Positions 8,419-20,123 of a stretch of DNA of 64,000 bases are shown here, in pieces. The stretch is taken from assembly GCA_001548435.1 (NCBI GenBank), contig AP017308.1, positions 3,605,030 through 3,669,029 on the forward strand. The letters run 5' to 3'. The first letter of the stretch is position 1. The number at the start of each line of letters is the position of its first letter. The translations under genes and the position numbers were made by a program. This DNA is from Leptolyngbya sp. NIES-3755 (lineage in GTDB: Bacteria > Cyanobacteriota > Cyanobacteriia > Leptolyngbyales > Leptolyngbyaceae). The notes beneath the pieces are model-generated. The model saw nothing but the letters and a program-made list of their open reading frames with translations. It ran no database searches and was not told where the DNA came from.

Positions 8419-8979
8419 ATGTTCAGACCCTTCGATCGCCGTTCTCTCGTACCCGCTTGGGCAGGAGAAGGAGCGGGCAATTCATTCTTCATGAGTGGAC
8501 GACATGGGCACAAAGGTCGGTCTGGTGACGATTGGGGCGAGGGTCCTCGTACTCGTCGCGGAGACATCAAGTTCATTCTGCTGGAGCTTTTATCAGAGCG
8601 TCCTCAGCATGGCTATGAATTGATCAAAGAGCTAGAAGCCCGTCGCGGTGGCTTTCGTCGCCCCAGTCCAGGTTCGGTCTATCCGACGCTGCAAATGTTG
8701 GAAGAAGGCGGATATTTGACCAGTGAGGAAGTTGAAGGCAAGAGAGTTTACACGATTACAGACAGCGGTAGACAACTGTTGAGCGATCGTCCTGCTCCCA
8801 GACGCGATCGTGAATCTAGTCAGCCTGCCGAATTGATCGAGTTGCGCCAGACTTTAACCGAAGTCAATGATGCCGTCACTCAAGTGGCGCGAAGCAGCAA
8901 TCGGGAGCAAGCGAATCGAGTTCGTGATCTGCTCGTTCAAGTAAAACGTGAAATTTACAAGCTGCTTTCAGAGCAGTAA
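8419..8979 (+). CDS. PadR-family transcriptional regulator
   Basis: 186 residues from ATG 8419 (AAAGGAG 8 nt upstream). Residues ~46-130 form the PadR winged helix: RRGDIKFILLELLSERPQHG, YELIKELEARRGGFRRPSPG, then SVYPTLQMLEEGGYLTSEEV. The N-terminus is Gly/Arg-rich and the C-terminal third is a coiled-coil-like dimerisation helix. PadR proteins often repress detoxification or transport genes for phenolic acids. Here the gene precedes a phenolic-acid decarboxylase-type operon by ~0.5 kb, so a role in sensing phenolics is plausible but inferred. Confidence 0.9.
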   Translation: MFRPFDRRSLVPAWAGEGAGNSFFMSGRHGHKGRSGDDWGEGPRTRRGDIKFILLELLSERPQHGYELIKELEARRGGFRRPSPGSVYPTLQMLEEGGYLTSEEVEGKRVYTITDSGRQLLSDRPAPRRDRESSQPAELIELRQTLTEVNDAVTQVARSSNREQANRVRDLLVQVKREIYKLLSEQ

Positions 8980-8989
8980 GGAGGTTTTA

Positions 8990-9235
8990 ATGTCAGATGT
9001 CGCAAATTGCCCATCCTGCGGGGCGACCTGCCGAGTTGCGGGTCATGATCAGGAAGGTTTACCGAAGCTGCAAGCCTTTCAAGATACAGATGCCCAGCAA
9101 AAAATTGCACAGTTGAAAAAGTCGCTAAACCAGCTTCAGAAAACGCTTCGCACCGAACGAGCGACAGCAAACGCAAGGATTTCTGAACTAGAAGCAGAAC
9201 TCTCAACCTTGCGAAAATCGGTTGGGGTAAGTTGA
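8990..9235 (+). CDS. Small zinc-ribbon/coiled-coil protein in the padR operon
   Basis: 81 residues from ATG 8990, behind a strong AAGGAGG and 10 nt after padR. The N-terminus has CPSCGATC, half of a zinc ribbon; residues ~35-78 are heptad-rich (IAQLKKSLNQLQKTL..., ISELEAEL), so a coiled coil is likely. No named family is recognised. Co-transcription with padR suggests a partner or modulator of the regulator. Confidence 0.65.
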   Translation: MSDVANCPSCGATCRVAGHDQEGLPKLQAFQDTDAQQKIAQLKKSLNQLQKTLRTERATANARISELEAELSTLRKSVGVS

Positions 9236-9239
9236 GGCA

Positions 9240-9401
9240 ATGGTCAAACCCGCGATGCCTTTAGCACATGGGTACGTGCTTGCAGTGGTTAGCCGCAGCG
9301 ATGACAGTCTATTCGATCCATCGTTGCTGGCTGCGATCATAGAAGACAATTTCTTTTTCCATAAGCAGAAAATCCAACCAGAGATAGATATTGCTAACTA
9401 A
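9240..9401 (+). CDS. Possible 53-residue protein, unrecognised
   Basis: ATG 9240, four nt after the preceding stop, opens a 53-codon frame (MVKPAMPLAHGYVLAVVSRS...) to TAA 9401. The spacing fits an operon, but the ribosome site (TTGAGG, partly in the upstream stop) is weak and no family is recognised. It could be chance. Confidence 0.25.
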   Translation: MVKPAMPLAHGYVLAVVSRSDDSLFDPSLLAAIIEDNFFFHKQKIQPEIDIAN

Positions 9402-9519
9402 CACTGGTAGGATAGCCAGCATAGCGGTTGAATGAAGATTGCCTCAGCTATTTTTTAATCCGTCAAAGTTGTTAGGAACTGCTTGATTTAGACTTTCATT
9501 CGCAACGGAGAAGGTTCTC

Positions 9520-11052
9520 ATGTTGATCGATCAAGAGCAAGCCAAGACAGACCACCCGCTAGGATGGAATGTCCCAGATATTAATGATTTACGAGCAGCG
9601 ATCGCGCATCTCAAGAAGTTCAAGGGGCAGTACATTGAAACGGATCACCCCGTTGATCCCATTGCCGAACTAGCTGGAGTGTACCGATACATCGGTGCAG
9701 GCGGGACCGTGATGCGACCGACTCGCATCGGTCCAGCGATGACCTTTAACAATGTCAAGGGCTACCCAAACTCACGGGTGCTGGTGGGAATGATGGCGAG
9801 CCGTGAGCGAGTCAGCATACTGTTAGGTGCGCCCACCCGCGAACTTGGGATGCAGATGGGCAAAGCAGTCAAAACGATCGTTCCTCCCGCCACCATTGAC
9901 GCGAAAGACGCGCCCTGTCAAGAAGAGATCTATCGCGCAGACGATCCGACTTTTGATCTGCGTAAGCTGCTGCCAGCGCCGACAAACACCGAAGAGGATG
10001 CCGGACCTTATTTCTGTATGGGTCTTGTCCTGGGAAGCGACCCCGACGATGAAACCAATACCGATGTCACCATCCATCGACTTTGCGTCCAGAGCCGAGA
10101 TGAAATGTCCATCTTCTTCGCGCCGGGACGACACATTGATGCTTATCGACAAAAAGCAGAAGCGGCGGGTAAGCCTCTGCCGATCTCGGTCAATATGGGG
10201 CTAGATCCAGCGATTCATATTGGGGCTTGTTTTGAAGCTCCGACCACGCCCTTTGGCTTTGATGAACTCTGTGTCGCGGGAGGTTTGCGCGGCAAACCTG
10301 TCGAGCTAGTGAATTGCGTGACCGTGCAGCAAAAAGCGATCGCACGTGCCGAGATCGTGATTGAAGGTGAAGTTCTCCCGAATGTCCGGGTGGCTGAGGA
10401 TCAGAACACTCACACAGGTTACGCGATGCCGGAGTTCCCTGGTTACACGGGACCCGCTAACCCATCTCTGCCCGTGATCAAAGTGACTGCCGTGACAATG
10501 CGGCACAATGCGATCCTGCAAACCCTGGTTGGACCCGGTGAAGAGCACGTCAACTTAGCCGGAATTCCGACCGAGGCGAGTATCTACAACGCAGTAGAAC
10601 TTGCACTACCGGGTCTGCTACAGAATGTTTACTCTCACAGTTCCGGTGGTGGGAAGTTTCTGGCAATTTTGCAGATCAAAAAGCGGGTTGCTGGTGATGA
10701 TGGGAGCGCACGGCAGGCAGCACTCATCGCGCTTGCGGTCTATCGCGAAGTGAAAAACATCATCCTCGTTGATGAAGATGTTGATCTGTTCGATAGCGAT
10801 GATGTGCTTTGGGCAATGCAAACTCGCTACCAAGGCGATACGGGCACAATTGTTGTTCCGGGTATCACCGGGCACGTTCTCGATCCCTCACAGATTCCCG
10901 AATACAGCCCATCGATTCATACAAAAGGAAGTACGTGCAAGACGATCTTTGACTGCACCGTGCCGTTTGCGCTGAAGGAGCATTTCAAACGCGCCCAATT
11001 CCGTGAATTAGACCCGCGTCCCTTTGCGCCAGAATTGTTCAACGAGCCGTGA
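9520..11052 (+). CDS. UbiD-family decarboxylase, gallate decarboxylase (LpdC)-like
   Basis: 510 residues, full length. From memory the stretches GVYRYIGAGGTVMRPT, GPAMTFNNVKGYP, MPEFPGYTG and AGIPTEAS closely follow LpdC-type gallate/protocatechuate decarboxylases within the UbiD family. These enzymes use prenylated FMN with a metal ion to decarboxylate hydroxybenzoates, e.g. gallate to pyrogallol, in the cytoplasm. The conserved acidic/Arg region ARAEIVIEGEVLPN is present. UbiX, which makes the cofactor, is not in the window. The downstream tannase would release gallate, so the genes form a sensible pathway. Start ATG 9520 has GGAGAAGG upstream. Confidence 0.85.
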   Translation: MLIDQEQAKTDHPLGWNVPDINDLRAAIAHLKKFKGQYIETDHPVDPIAELAGVYRYIGAGGTVMRPTRIGPAMTFNNVKGYPNSRVLVGMMASRERVSILLGAPTRELGMQMGKAVKTIVPPATIDAKDAPCQEEIYRADDPTFDLRKLLPAPTNTEEDAGPYFCMGLVLGSDPDDETNTDVTIHRLCVQSRDEMSIFFAPGRHIDAYRQKAEAAGKPLPISVNMGLDPAIHIGACFEAPTTPFGFDELCVAGGLRGKPVELVNCVTVQQKAIARAEIVIEGEVLPNVRVAEDQNTHTGYAMPEFPGYTGPANPSLPVIKVTAVTMRHNAILQTLVGPGEEHVNLAGIPTEASIYNAVELALPGLLQNVYSHSSGGGKFLAILQIKKRVAGDDGSARQAALIALAVYREVKNIILVDEDVDLFDSDDVLWAMQTRYQGDTGTIVVPGITGHVLDPSQIPEYSPSIHTKGSTCKTIFDCTVPFALKEHFKRAQFRELDPRPFAPELFNEP

Positions 11053-11134
11053 TTCCCGACAAGCGTGATTAGCACGTGACACGCAACTCGAAAGAATCGA
11101 CCCGATCCACACCTATCGAAAAGTGAAGCTGAAG

Positions 11135-11635
11135 ATGAACGAAGCGAATCAAGTTTATGTTCCCCCTAAACCGATCGATCCGAAGGAGCTACCGAGCGCG
11201 ATCCGGTCCTTTCTGGATGGCAACAATCTCTCCGCTAAACCAATGAATGCCATTCGCCTCTCGACCGTGAACGAAGAGGGCTGGGCGCACGCATCGTTAT
11301 TGAGTGTGGGTGAAGTTCTGGCGTTGCCCGATGCCAAAATTCGATTTGCAATCTCTCCGCACTCAAGTACCACCACAAATTTGCTGCGGGATGGACGAGT
11401 TACGATGGTCATTCCCTTTGACAGGGGCGTATGTGAGATGCGGCTCCGATCGCGCCCAATTCACAAGGAGATCGAAGGTATTCCCCTCAGCTTCTTCGAG
11501 GCTCAAATCGAAAGTATTCGTCATCTCGTCTCTGCGTATGCGGATGTCGAGTCTGGAGAAACCTTCTCGCTGCATGAACCGCAAGCCGTATTTGGTCGCT
11601 GGGACAGACAGATCGCAGCATTACGCTCACTCTGA
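11135..11635 (+). CDS. Pyridoxamine 5'-phosphate oxidase-like split-barrel protein
   Basis: About 166 residues. A pattern such as MNAIRLSTVNEEGWAHASLL, then IRFAISPHSSTTTNLLRDGR and VTMVIP, is typical of split beta-barrel flavoproteins of the PNPOx superfamily, which bind FMN or F420. The reaction is unknown. It follows the decarboxylase by ~80 nt and precedes doxX, so it may be a redox partner for the aromatic product. ATG 11135 is preferred; a GTG four codons earlier lacks a ribosome site. Confidence 0.7.
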   Translation: MNEANQVYVPPKPIDPKELPSAIRSFLDGNNLSAKPMNAIRLSTVNEEGWAHASLLSVGEVLALPDAKIRFAISPHSSTTTNLLRDGRVTMVIPFDRGVCEMRLRSRPIHKEIEGIPLSFFEAQIESIRHLVSAYADVESGETFSLHEPQAVFGRWDRQIAALRSL

Positions 11636-11718
11636 TTTTCTTTGAGTTGATTCCGCTCTGAGCAAGCTTGACACGGAATTCACTTCAACGACACACAACT
11701 CATCCGAACGGAGGAAAG

Positions 11719-12150
11719 ATGGCACAACCGTTGCTTGTCCGCTACTCATCCTATATCTATGCAGTGTTGCGCGTGATTGTGGGACTGTCCTTTGCGCTTC
11801 ATGGGACTCAAAAGGTCTTTGGTATTCCCGGCAATAAAGCGCCGATGCCGATCGCATCATTACTTGGTGTAGGCGGACTGATCGAACTAATCTGCGGCTT
11901 ACTCATTGCCTTGGGACTCTGGGCGAGCTATGCCGCATTTCTAGCAAGCGGTGAAATGGCAGCCGCATACTTTATGGTACACGCCTCAAAAGGGTTACTC
12001 CCGATCGTCAATGGCGGTGAGTTATCTGTCCTCTATTGTTTCCTGTTCCTCTACATTGCGGCGCACGGGTCAGGGATTTGGAGTGTAGACGCATGGATCA
12101 GCAAAACAGGCAGCAAGCGATCGCCTGCGGTTGAATTGGAAAATCCATAA
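11719..12150 (+). CDS. DoxX-family membrane protein
   Basis: 143 residues from ATG 11719 after CGGAGGAAAG. Four hydrophobic helices can be seen (from AVLRVIVGLSFALHG, SLLGVGGLIELICGLLIALG, AAFLASGEMAAAYFM and LYCFLFLYIAAHG). HGTQKVFG at the end of helix 1 is the DoxX signature. DoxX proteins sit in the cytoplasmic membrane and are linked to quinone/redox reactions. Here it lies between the split-barrel gene and the esterase, probably in one operon. Confidence 0.85.
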   Translation: MAQPLLVRYSSYIYAVLRVIVGLSFALHGTQKVFGIPGNKAPMPIASLLGVGGLIELICGLLIALGLWASYAAFLASGEMAAAYFMVHASKGLLPIVNGGELSVLYCFLFLYIAAHGSGIWSVDAWISKTGSKRSPAVELENP

Positions 12151-12176
12151 AAGCTGAGAACAAACAGGAGGTTCGG

Positions 12177-13661
12177 GTGAAACTTCGGGAATTGGAACGA
12201 CTTTTAAGACGTGCCTTGAGCGTGACTTACACTGTAGGTATTACGCTTGCATTATCCGTTCTGTTGTTCATGATCAGGATCAACTTATTTCCTGCTCCGG
12301 TCATGGCACAAGTTCCCATCCAACGCCCACCCTCGAATGACTGTGAAGCATTGGCACAGAAGGATTTTTCTGCCATTCCCGATGCTCCCACTGCCCTCTT
12401 CTCATCTCAAGTTGTGGCTGCTACAGGTCAAACGCCGCAATACTGTAGCGTCACCGGATACATTACACCGCAGATTCAGTTCGAGATGCGCCTGCCGACT
12501 CAGAACTGGAATCGTCGCTATGTGCAAGTCGGTTGTGGTGGCTACTGCGGCAGTTTGAGAGCTTCCCCCGAAAGTAATACAGCTCTGAATCAAAACTTTG
12601 CCGTGGCGTTTGATAATTCGGGTCACGTTGGCGGTGGTAATGGAGCAGGAAGCGCACTTTGGGGACTCGATCAGCCTCAACTGCGAATCGATTTTGGCTA
12701 TCGCTCCGAGCATGTGATGTCGATCGCTGCCAAAGCTATCCTCGCGGCATACTACGGAAACGCTCCGAATTATGCGTACTTCCAGGGCTGCTCGAATGGC
12801 GGACGACAAGCCCTGCAAGAAGCACAACGATACCCGAATGACTTTAATGGCATCATCGCGGGCGCTCCTGCCGCCTTCCAAGCCCCTCTAAATGGCGAAT
12901 ACGAAACCTGGAATGCCCGCGCCAATCTTGACGCTCAGGGCAATTCAATTCTGTCACCTGATAAACTATCACTCATTCACAATGCTGCTCTTGCAGAGTG
13001 CGATGGAAAGGATGGATTAGTGGATGGACAAATTACTGATCCGAGAGTCTGTACCTTTAAGCCCGAATCACTACGGTGTACTAGCAGCAATCAAGCGAAT
13101 TGTTTAACAACGGCTGAGATTGCTGTGGTGAACAAAATCTATCGTGGTCCAGTCGATGAGCAAGGCAACCGACTCTATCCCGGTAATCAAACCATTGGAT
13201 CAGAACTCGGCTGGGCAGGTTCAATTATCGCTAGCAATGGACAGATCCCCCTTGCCGCCCAAATTTCTGATAGCTATCTAAAATATCTCGCCTTTCCGAA
13301 GAGTCCTCCACCCTCGTTCTCGTATAGGGACTGGCAATTTACTCGTGAAGGCTTTGATCAGTTGCGTCCGTTGGGCAAAGTCTACAATGCGACGAATCCG
13401 AATTTGAGGGCATTTCGAGACCGTGGAGGAAAACTGCTGCTCTATCATGGTTGGGCTGATCCAGCGATTCCGCCTCAGGGTACGATCGCTTACTATCAAG
13501 CCGTGCAAGATACCCTTGGCGGACTCGCAAACGTGCAACAGTTTGCCCGATTGTTCCTGCTGCCGGGGATGTATCACTGTCAAGGGGGAACAGGTCCGAG
13601 TCAGGTAGATTATCTCAGATCTTGCACCATTCCTGATAAGCGGGATTGGGTAGCGACTTGA
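12177..13661 (+). pseudogene. Tannase/feruloyl esterase, 5' part, cut by an IS
   Basis: GTG 12177 with AGGAGG upstream. Residues ~14-45 form a signal or anchor helix ending PVMAQ, so export is likely. The body matches the tannase/feruloyl esterase family (alpha/beta hydrolases cleaving galloyl or feruloyl esters): nucleophile Ser206 in QGCSNGGRQ, Asp in HGWADPAIPP (~426) and His467 in PGMYHCQGG. An IS enters at codon 479; the current frame then adds 15 foreign residues and stops at 13661. All three catalytic residues precede the break, so a shortened product might still fold. The missing 96 codons lie at 14879-15169. Confidence 0.88.
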
Positions 13662-14874
13662 GAACAATCTCAAACTGATAGCCAGCAGCAATCGGAACTG
13701 CTTCTTGGAGATATCGGAGAAACTGGAACCACAGCACAGAAGGAAACAAAATTGACAAAGCTAAATCACTGGCAACCTTCCAATCGAGTTGAGGGAGCAA
13801 CGAACTTTGGTAAATCCAATGAACGAGGAGATAGGCAATCAGAGCCAGAATTAACCAACGATAGACCCCCTGCTTTGTCGATTGACCAAAGCGATGCAGA
13901 CCAAAGCGATGCTTGATGGTTTTGAAGAAGGCTTCAATTGCCCACCGCTTGCGCCCCAAGCGCACGAGGTAGACTCCAGAGTAAGGATAGGTCGAAACCA
14001 CAAAACGCAGTTCTCGTTTGCCATCAGCGAGTCTGAGCCAGAACCAGGAGACAGTCAGTGGGAAGTCAATGCCATCAAGCTTGATCTGCGCTCCTCGCCG
14101 ATTGTGGCGATAAAGCTGTTTGAGATTACGCCCATCTTGTAATTTGCGGGTGCAGCGCATTCCGACCACCGCTCGCCAACGTCGATGCTTGACTGCTTTG
14201 AGAAAGTCAATCGTGCCAAACTCAGTGTCAGCGAGCACAATCACAGGCGCACCCGCTGCCAAGTCAGTGGGCACAGTTGCCAGTAACTTACAGGCTAACT
14301 GAGCCGGACTTGCCTGCCCCTTGCCTCGCCAGACTCGAAAACTCCACGGGATGCGCCAATTGCCAAGGTTGAGATACAACACGACCAAATGTAGTCCCCG
14401 CTTGCTATTCAGCATTCGTACCCAAGGGTCAGGCGCATCCGGGTTTTGGGTCGGGGTACTCAGATGCAAGAACTTGCCACATTTCTCCAAGGTTGTCAGA
14501 TCGATGAGTACCCGCAGCGGCAGGTCTCTGCGCGACGGATGCTGCCTCAGTTGGTCGAAGATCGCTTTGCGGGTGGCGCGAATCACGCTGCGCGTAGACC
14601 ACGAGTAATGGTTCAAAAATCGGCTGAGCGAACTGGCTGATTTCACCTGAGTGGATTGAGGCAATGGATGTCCCAGCGCTTCGAGAAATAGCCCGAACAG
14701 CGCATTCAAACTGGCTTTTTGGTAGGCACTAGGCATCAAGCAGAGAAGACTATAAACTAGCGATTGGGCGTGTACAGCGATGGTTTCCATAACCGTCTCA
14801 TCTTTTTTCTACGCCCTTTCTTTCAGATTTTGATGCCTTTGGCAACCCCTATTGAGACTGGTGCAAGATCTGAG
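13614..14874. mobile_element. IS4-superfamily insertion sequence, 1,261 bp
   Basis: Ends are perfect 16-bp inverted repeats: CTCAGATCTTGCACCA at 13614-13629 and its complement at 14859-14874. Both flanks are TTAT (13610-13613 and 14875-14878), a 4-bp target duplication. Removing the IS and one TTAT restores the tannase frame exactly (Asp-Tyr-Leu-Thr-Pro-Ile). One transposase gene fills it. The clean ends and intact transposase indicate a recent insertion. Confidence 0.93.
13615..14790 (-). CDS. IS4-like DDE transposase
   Basis: 391 residues from ATG 14790, with its TGA inside the terminal repeat. The first Asp lies in RVLIDLTTLEK, the second in VIVLADTEFG, and the Glu in the family signature RKRWAIEAFFKTIKHR (W..IE.FFK..K). 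It is about full length for IS4/IS701-type transposases, with no frameshift. It catalyses cut-and-paste movement of its element, and the 4-bp duplication agrees with that group. Confidence 0.93.
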   Translation of the reverse strand: METIAVHAQSLVYSLLCLMPSAYQKASLNALFGLFLEALGHPLPQSTQVKSASSLSRFLNHYSWSTRSVIRATRKAIFDQLRQHPSRRDLPLRVLIDLTTLEKCGKFLHLSTPTQNPDAPDPWVRMLNSKRGLHLVVLYLNLGNWRIPWSFRVWRGKGQASPAQLACKLLATVPTDLAAGAPVIVLADTEFGTIDFLKAVKHRRWRAVVGMRCTRKLQDGRNLKQLYRHNRRGAQIKLDGIDFPLTVSWFWLRLADGKRELRFVVSTYPYSGVYLVRLGRKRWAIEAFFKTIKHRFGLHRFGQSTKQGVYRWLILALIAYLLVHWIYQSSLLPQLDWKVASDLALSILFPSVLWFQFLRYLQEAVPIAAGYQFEIVLKSLPNPAYQEWCKI

Positions 14875-14878
14875 TTAT

Positions 14879-15169
14879 CTAACTCCGATCGTCACCTGGG
14901 TCGAACAAGGCAAAGCACCAACTCAATTGATTGCTACTCAAACCACGACTAACTCAGCTAGTGGTGGATTTAGCAATCCGACTGAGGGAGCATCGACAAA
15001 CAATGCCAAAGTGATCAGAACCCGACCCATATTTCCTTACCCGATGCAAGCCAGGTACAGCGGTAAAGGAAGTGTTGACGACGCTGCAAACTTCGTCGGA
15101 GTGATGCCTTCTCAGACACCCAGCGGTGGCATTAACTGGATTGGCAATGATTTGTTGCAACCTCAGTAA
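14879..15169 (+). pseudogene. Tannase/feruloyl esterase, 3' part beyond the IS
   Basis: 96 codons plus TAA continue the esterase from Leu480: LTPIVTWVEQGKAPTQLIAT, then TRPIFPYPMQARYSGKGSVD and FVG. The motif R(P).FPYP..ARY.G.G..DDA is the usual C-terminus of the tannase family. Joined to 12177-13613 it makes a 575-residue protein, normal for the family. It is not translated in frame at present. Confidence 0.9.
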
Positions 15170-15203
15170 TGATTGCGCTACGCAGATATCGCAAGGGTCA
15201 CGC

Positions 15204-16823
15204 TCAATCGGTGTCAGATTCCTGTAATCCTTGCTCCCGGACTCTGAATTCTTCTACGTCGGTCAATGCAAGATACTTTCTGATCAACGCTTCGTCAAAC
15301 TCAGCACGCTGATTCATTTTGTGCAGCAACTCTCGTCGTCGGTCTAGCATTTCTAAGTAAATCGATTGATAGTCTTTGAGTCGGTTTCGCCTAGCTAAAT
15401 TGGATTCTTCGAGTTCTCGATCGAAAAACCTCAGGTCGATTTCGAGCTTCGAGAACAAACTATTCAAATGTTCGTTTTGGGTACGCTCTTCACTGTGTTT
15501 TTCTTCCAAAAAGCGAAGCGAAGCGAGTGCTAATTTCTTCTGAATGATGATTTCCTGCTTGGGTTCAGGAATGAGAGTGAACCGATCTCTGAGATTGACT
15601 TTGCGGATCAGCCAGGGAAGCGTTAATCCTTGAAAAACCAGGGTGATGAGAATAACAATAAACGTGATAAAGAGAATTAGCTCACGGTAAGGAAACGGCT
15701 GTCCTGTTTGAGTCAGGATCGGGATAGAAAGGGCGGATGCAAGTGATACCACGCCGCGCATTCCTGTCCAACCAAATATCAACGGACCCCTCCATCCCGG
15801 ATTCGGATCTGACACCGTGATAAAGCGGCTCATGACTCTCATCAAAACGGAAGTTCCTAGTGTGCAAAGTAGTCTGGTTACGATCAGCACGAGAGAGATG
15901 ATTACTCCATACCCAATCGCACTGCCTAAACTAATACTGCCAAGCTGTCGGACGACAAACGGCAATTCGAGTCCGATGAGCAAAAAAATCAGTCCGTTCA
16001 AGACAAAGACGAGATTCGTCCAGACATTTACGCCTTCAATCCGACTTCGATAGCTCAACATACGATCGCGCTTGCTAGATAAAAGTAGTCCACCACTGAC
16101 AACCGCTAGCACACCCGACACATGAAAGTGTTCAGCAAAATAATACATACAGTAGGGCGTGACTAGGGTTAAAACAATTTCGATGCTGGATGTGGTGGGT
16201 AATAAACGATGAATGCTGTAGAAAATCAATCCCACAACAAGACCGATCAGGGTTCCCATTAAAATACCGACAACGAAGCTAACGGCTGCCTGATGCAATT
16301 GAAACTGTCCAGTGAGGACTGTCGCCAACGCAAAGCGAAACACAATCAGCGAAGAAGCATCGTTCAGCAGACTTTCGCCTTCAACCAAGCTAACCATCGA
16401 TTTCGGCACATTAACCCGCTGCATGATCGTCGTTGCAGAAACGGCATCAGGCGGTGAGATAATGCCACCTAAAAGGAAGCCCAGCGCTAAAGTAAAACCG
16501 GGAATGATCGCACTAGAGACCACTGCAACCACGCACGAGGTCAAGATCACGATCGGAAAAGCAAACCCGATGATTAGCCCTCGTCGTCTCCAGAATTCCT
16601 TCCACGAGACTTGCCATGCCGCTTCATACAGCAAGGGTGGGAGGAAGATCAGAAAAACTAGCTCTGGGTCAATGGTGATATTGGAAAACGGAGCGATGAA
16701 ACTCAGCGCGAGTCCGCCCAATACAAGTACGATCGGGTAAGCCAGTCGCAGCTTATTCGCAATCATGACCAGTCCGAGAATGATCAAGATGAGGCAAATG
16801 TATTGAATGAAAATGCCTTGCAT
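15204..16823 (-). CDS. Na+(K+)/H+ antiporter, CPA1/NhaP type
   Basis: 539 residues. Residues 1-420 contain about 12 hydrophobic helices. The ion-binding core is seen in GGIISPPDAVSATTI (Pro-Asp pair), GESLLNDASSLIVFR (Asn-Asp) and GWTGMRGVVSLASAL (conserved Arg), all hallmarks of CPA1 exchangers. The last ~120 residues form a cytoplasmic, charged, helical tail. It lies 34 nt after an aldo/keto reductase and is probably last in that operon. It would link pH/ion balance with stress metabolism. Confidence 0.9.
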   Translation of the reverse strand: MQGIFIQYICLILIILGLVMIANKLRLAYPIVLVLGGLALSFIAPFSNITIDPELVFLIFLPPLLYEAAWQVSWKEFWRRRGLIIGFAFPIVILTSCVVAVVSSAIIPGFTLALGFLLGGIISPPDAVSATTIMQRVNVPKSMVSLVEGESLLNDASSLIVFRFALATVLTGQFQLHQAAVSFVVGILMGTLIGLVVGLIFYSIHRLLPTTSSIEIVLTLVTPYCMYYFAEHFHVSGVLAVVSGGLLLSSKRDRMLSYRSRIEGVNVWTNLVFVLNGLIFLLIGLELPFVVRQLGSISLGSAIGYGVIISLVLIVTRLLCTLGTSVLMRVMSRFITVSDPNPGWRGPLIFGWTGMRGVVSLASALSIPILTQTGQPFPYRELILFITFIVILITLVFQGLTLPWLIRKVNLRDRFTLIPEPKQEIIIQKKLALASLRFLEEKHSEERTQNEHLNSLFSKLEIDLRFFDRELEESNLARRNRLKDYQSIYLEMLDRRRELLHKMNQRAEFDEALIRKYLALTDVEEFRVREQGLQESDTD

Positions 16824-16857
16824 GAAGTGAATGTTGAAGAGAACGTCATCAATTAAC

Positions 16858-17968
<1,111 letters not shown>

Positions 17969-17970
17969 GC

Positions 17971-19176
<1,206 letters not shown>

Positions 19177-19221
19177 GTAATAAGTTACCTTCTGAAATAT
19201 AGATTTGTATTTCAAACCAGA

Positions 19222-20085
<864 letters not shown>

Positions 20086-20123
20086 TCATTCTCCTTTTGG
20101 GACTGATTCCCTGATTGCTTCGG

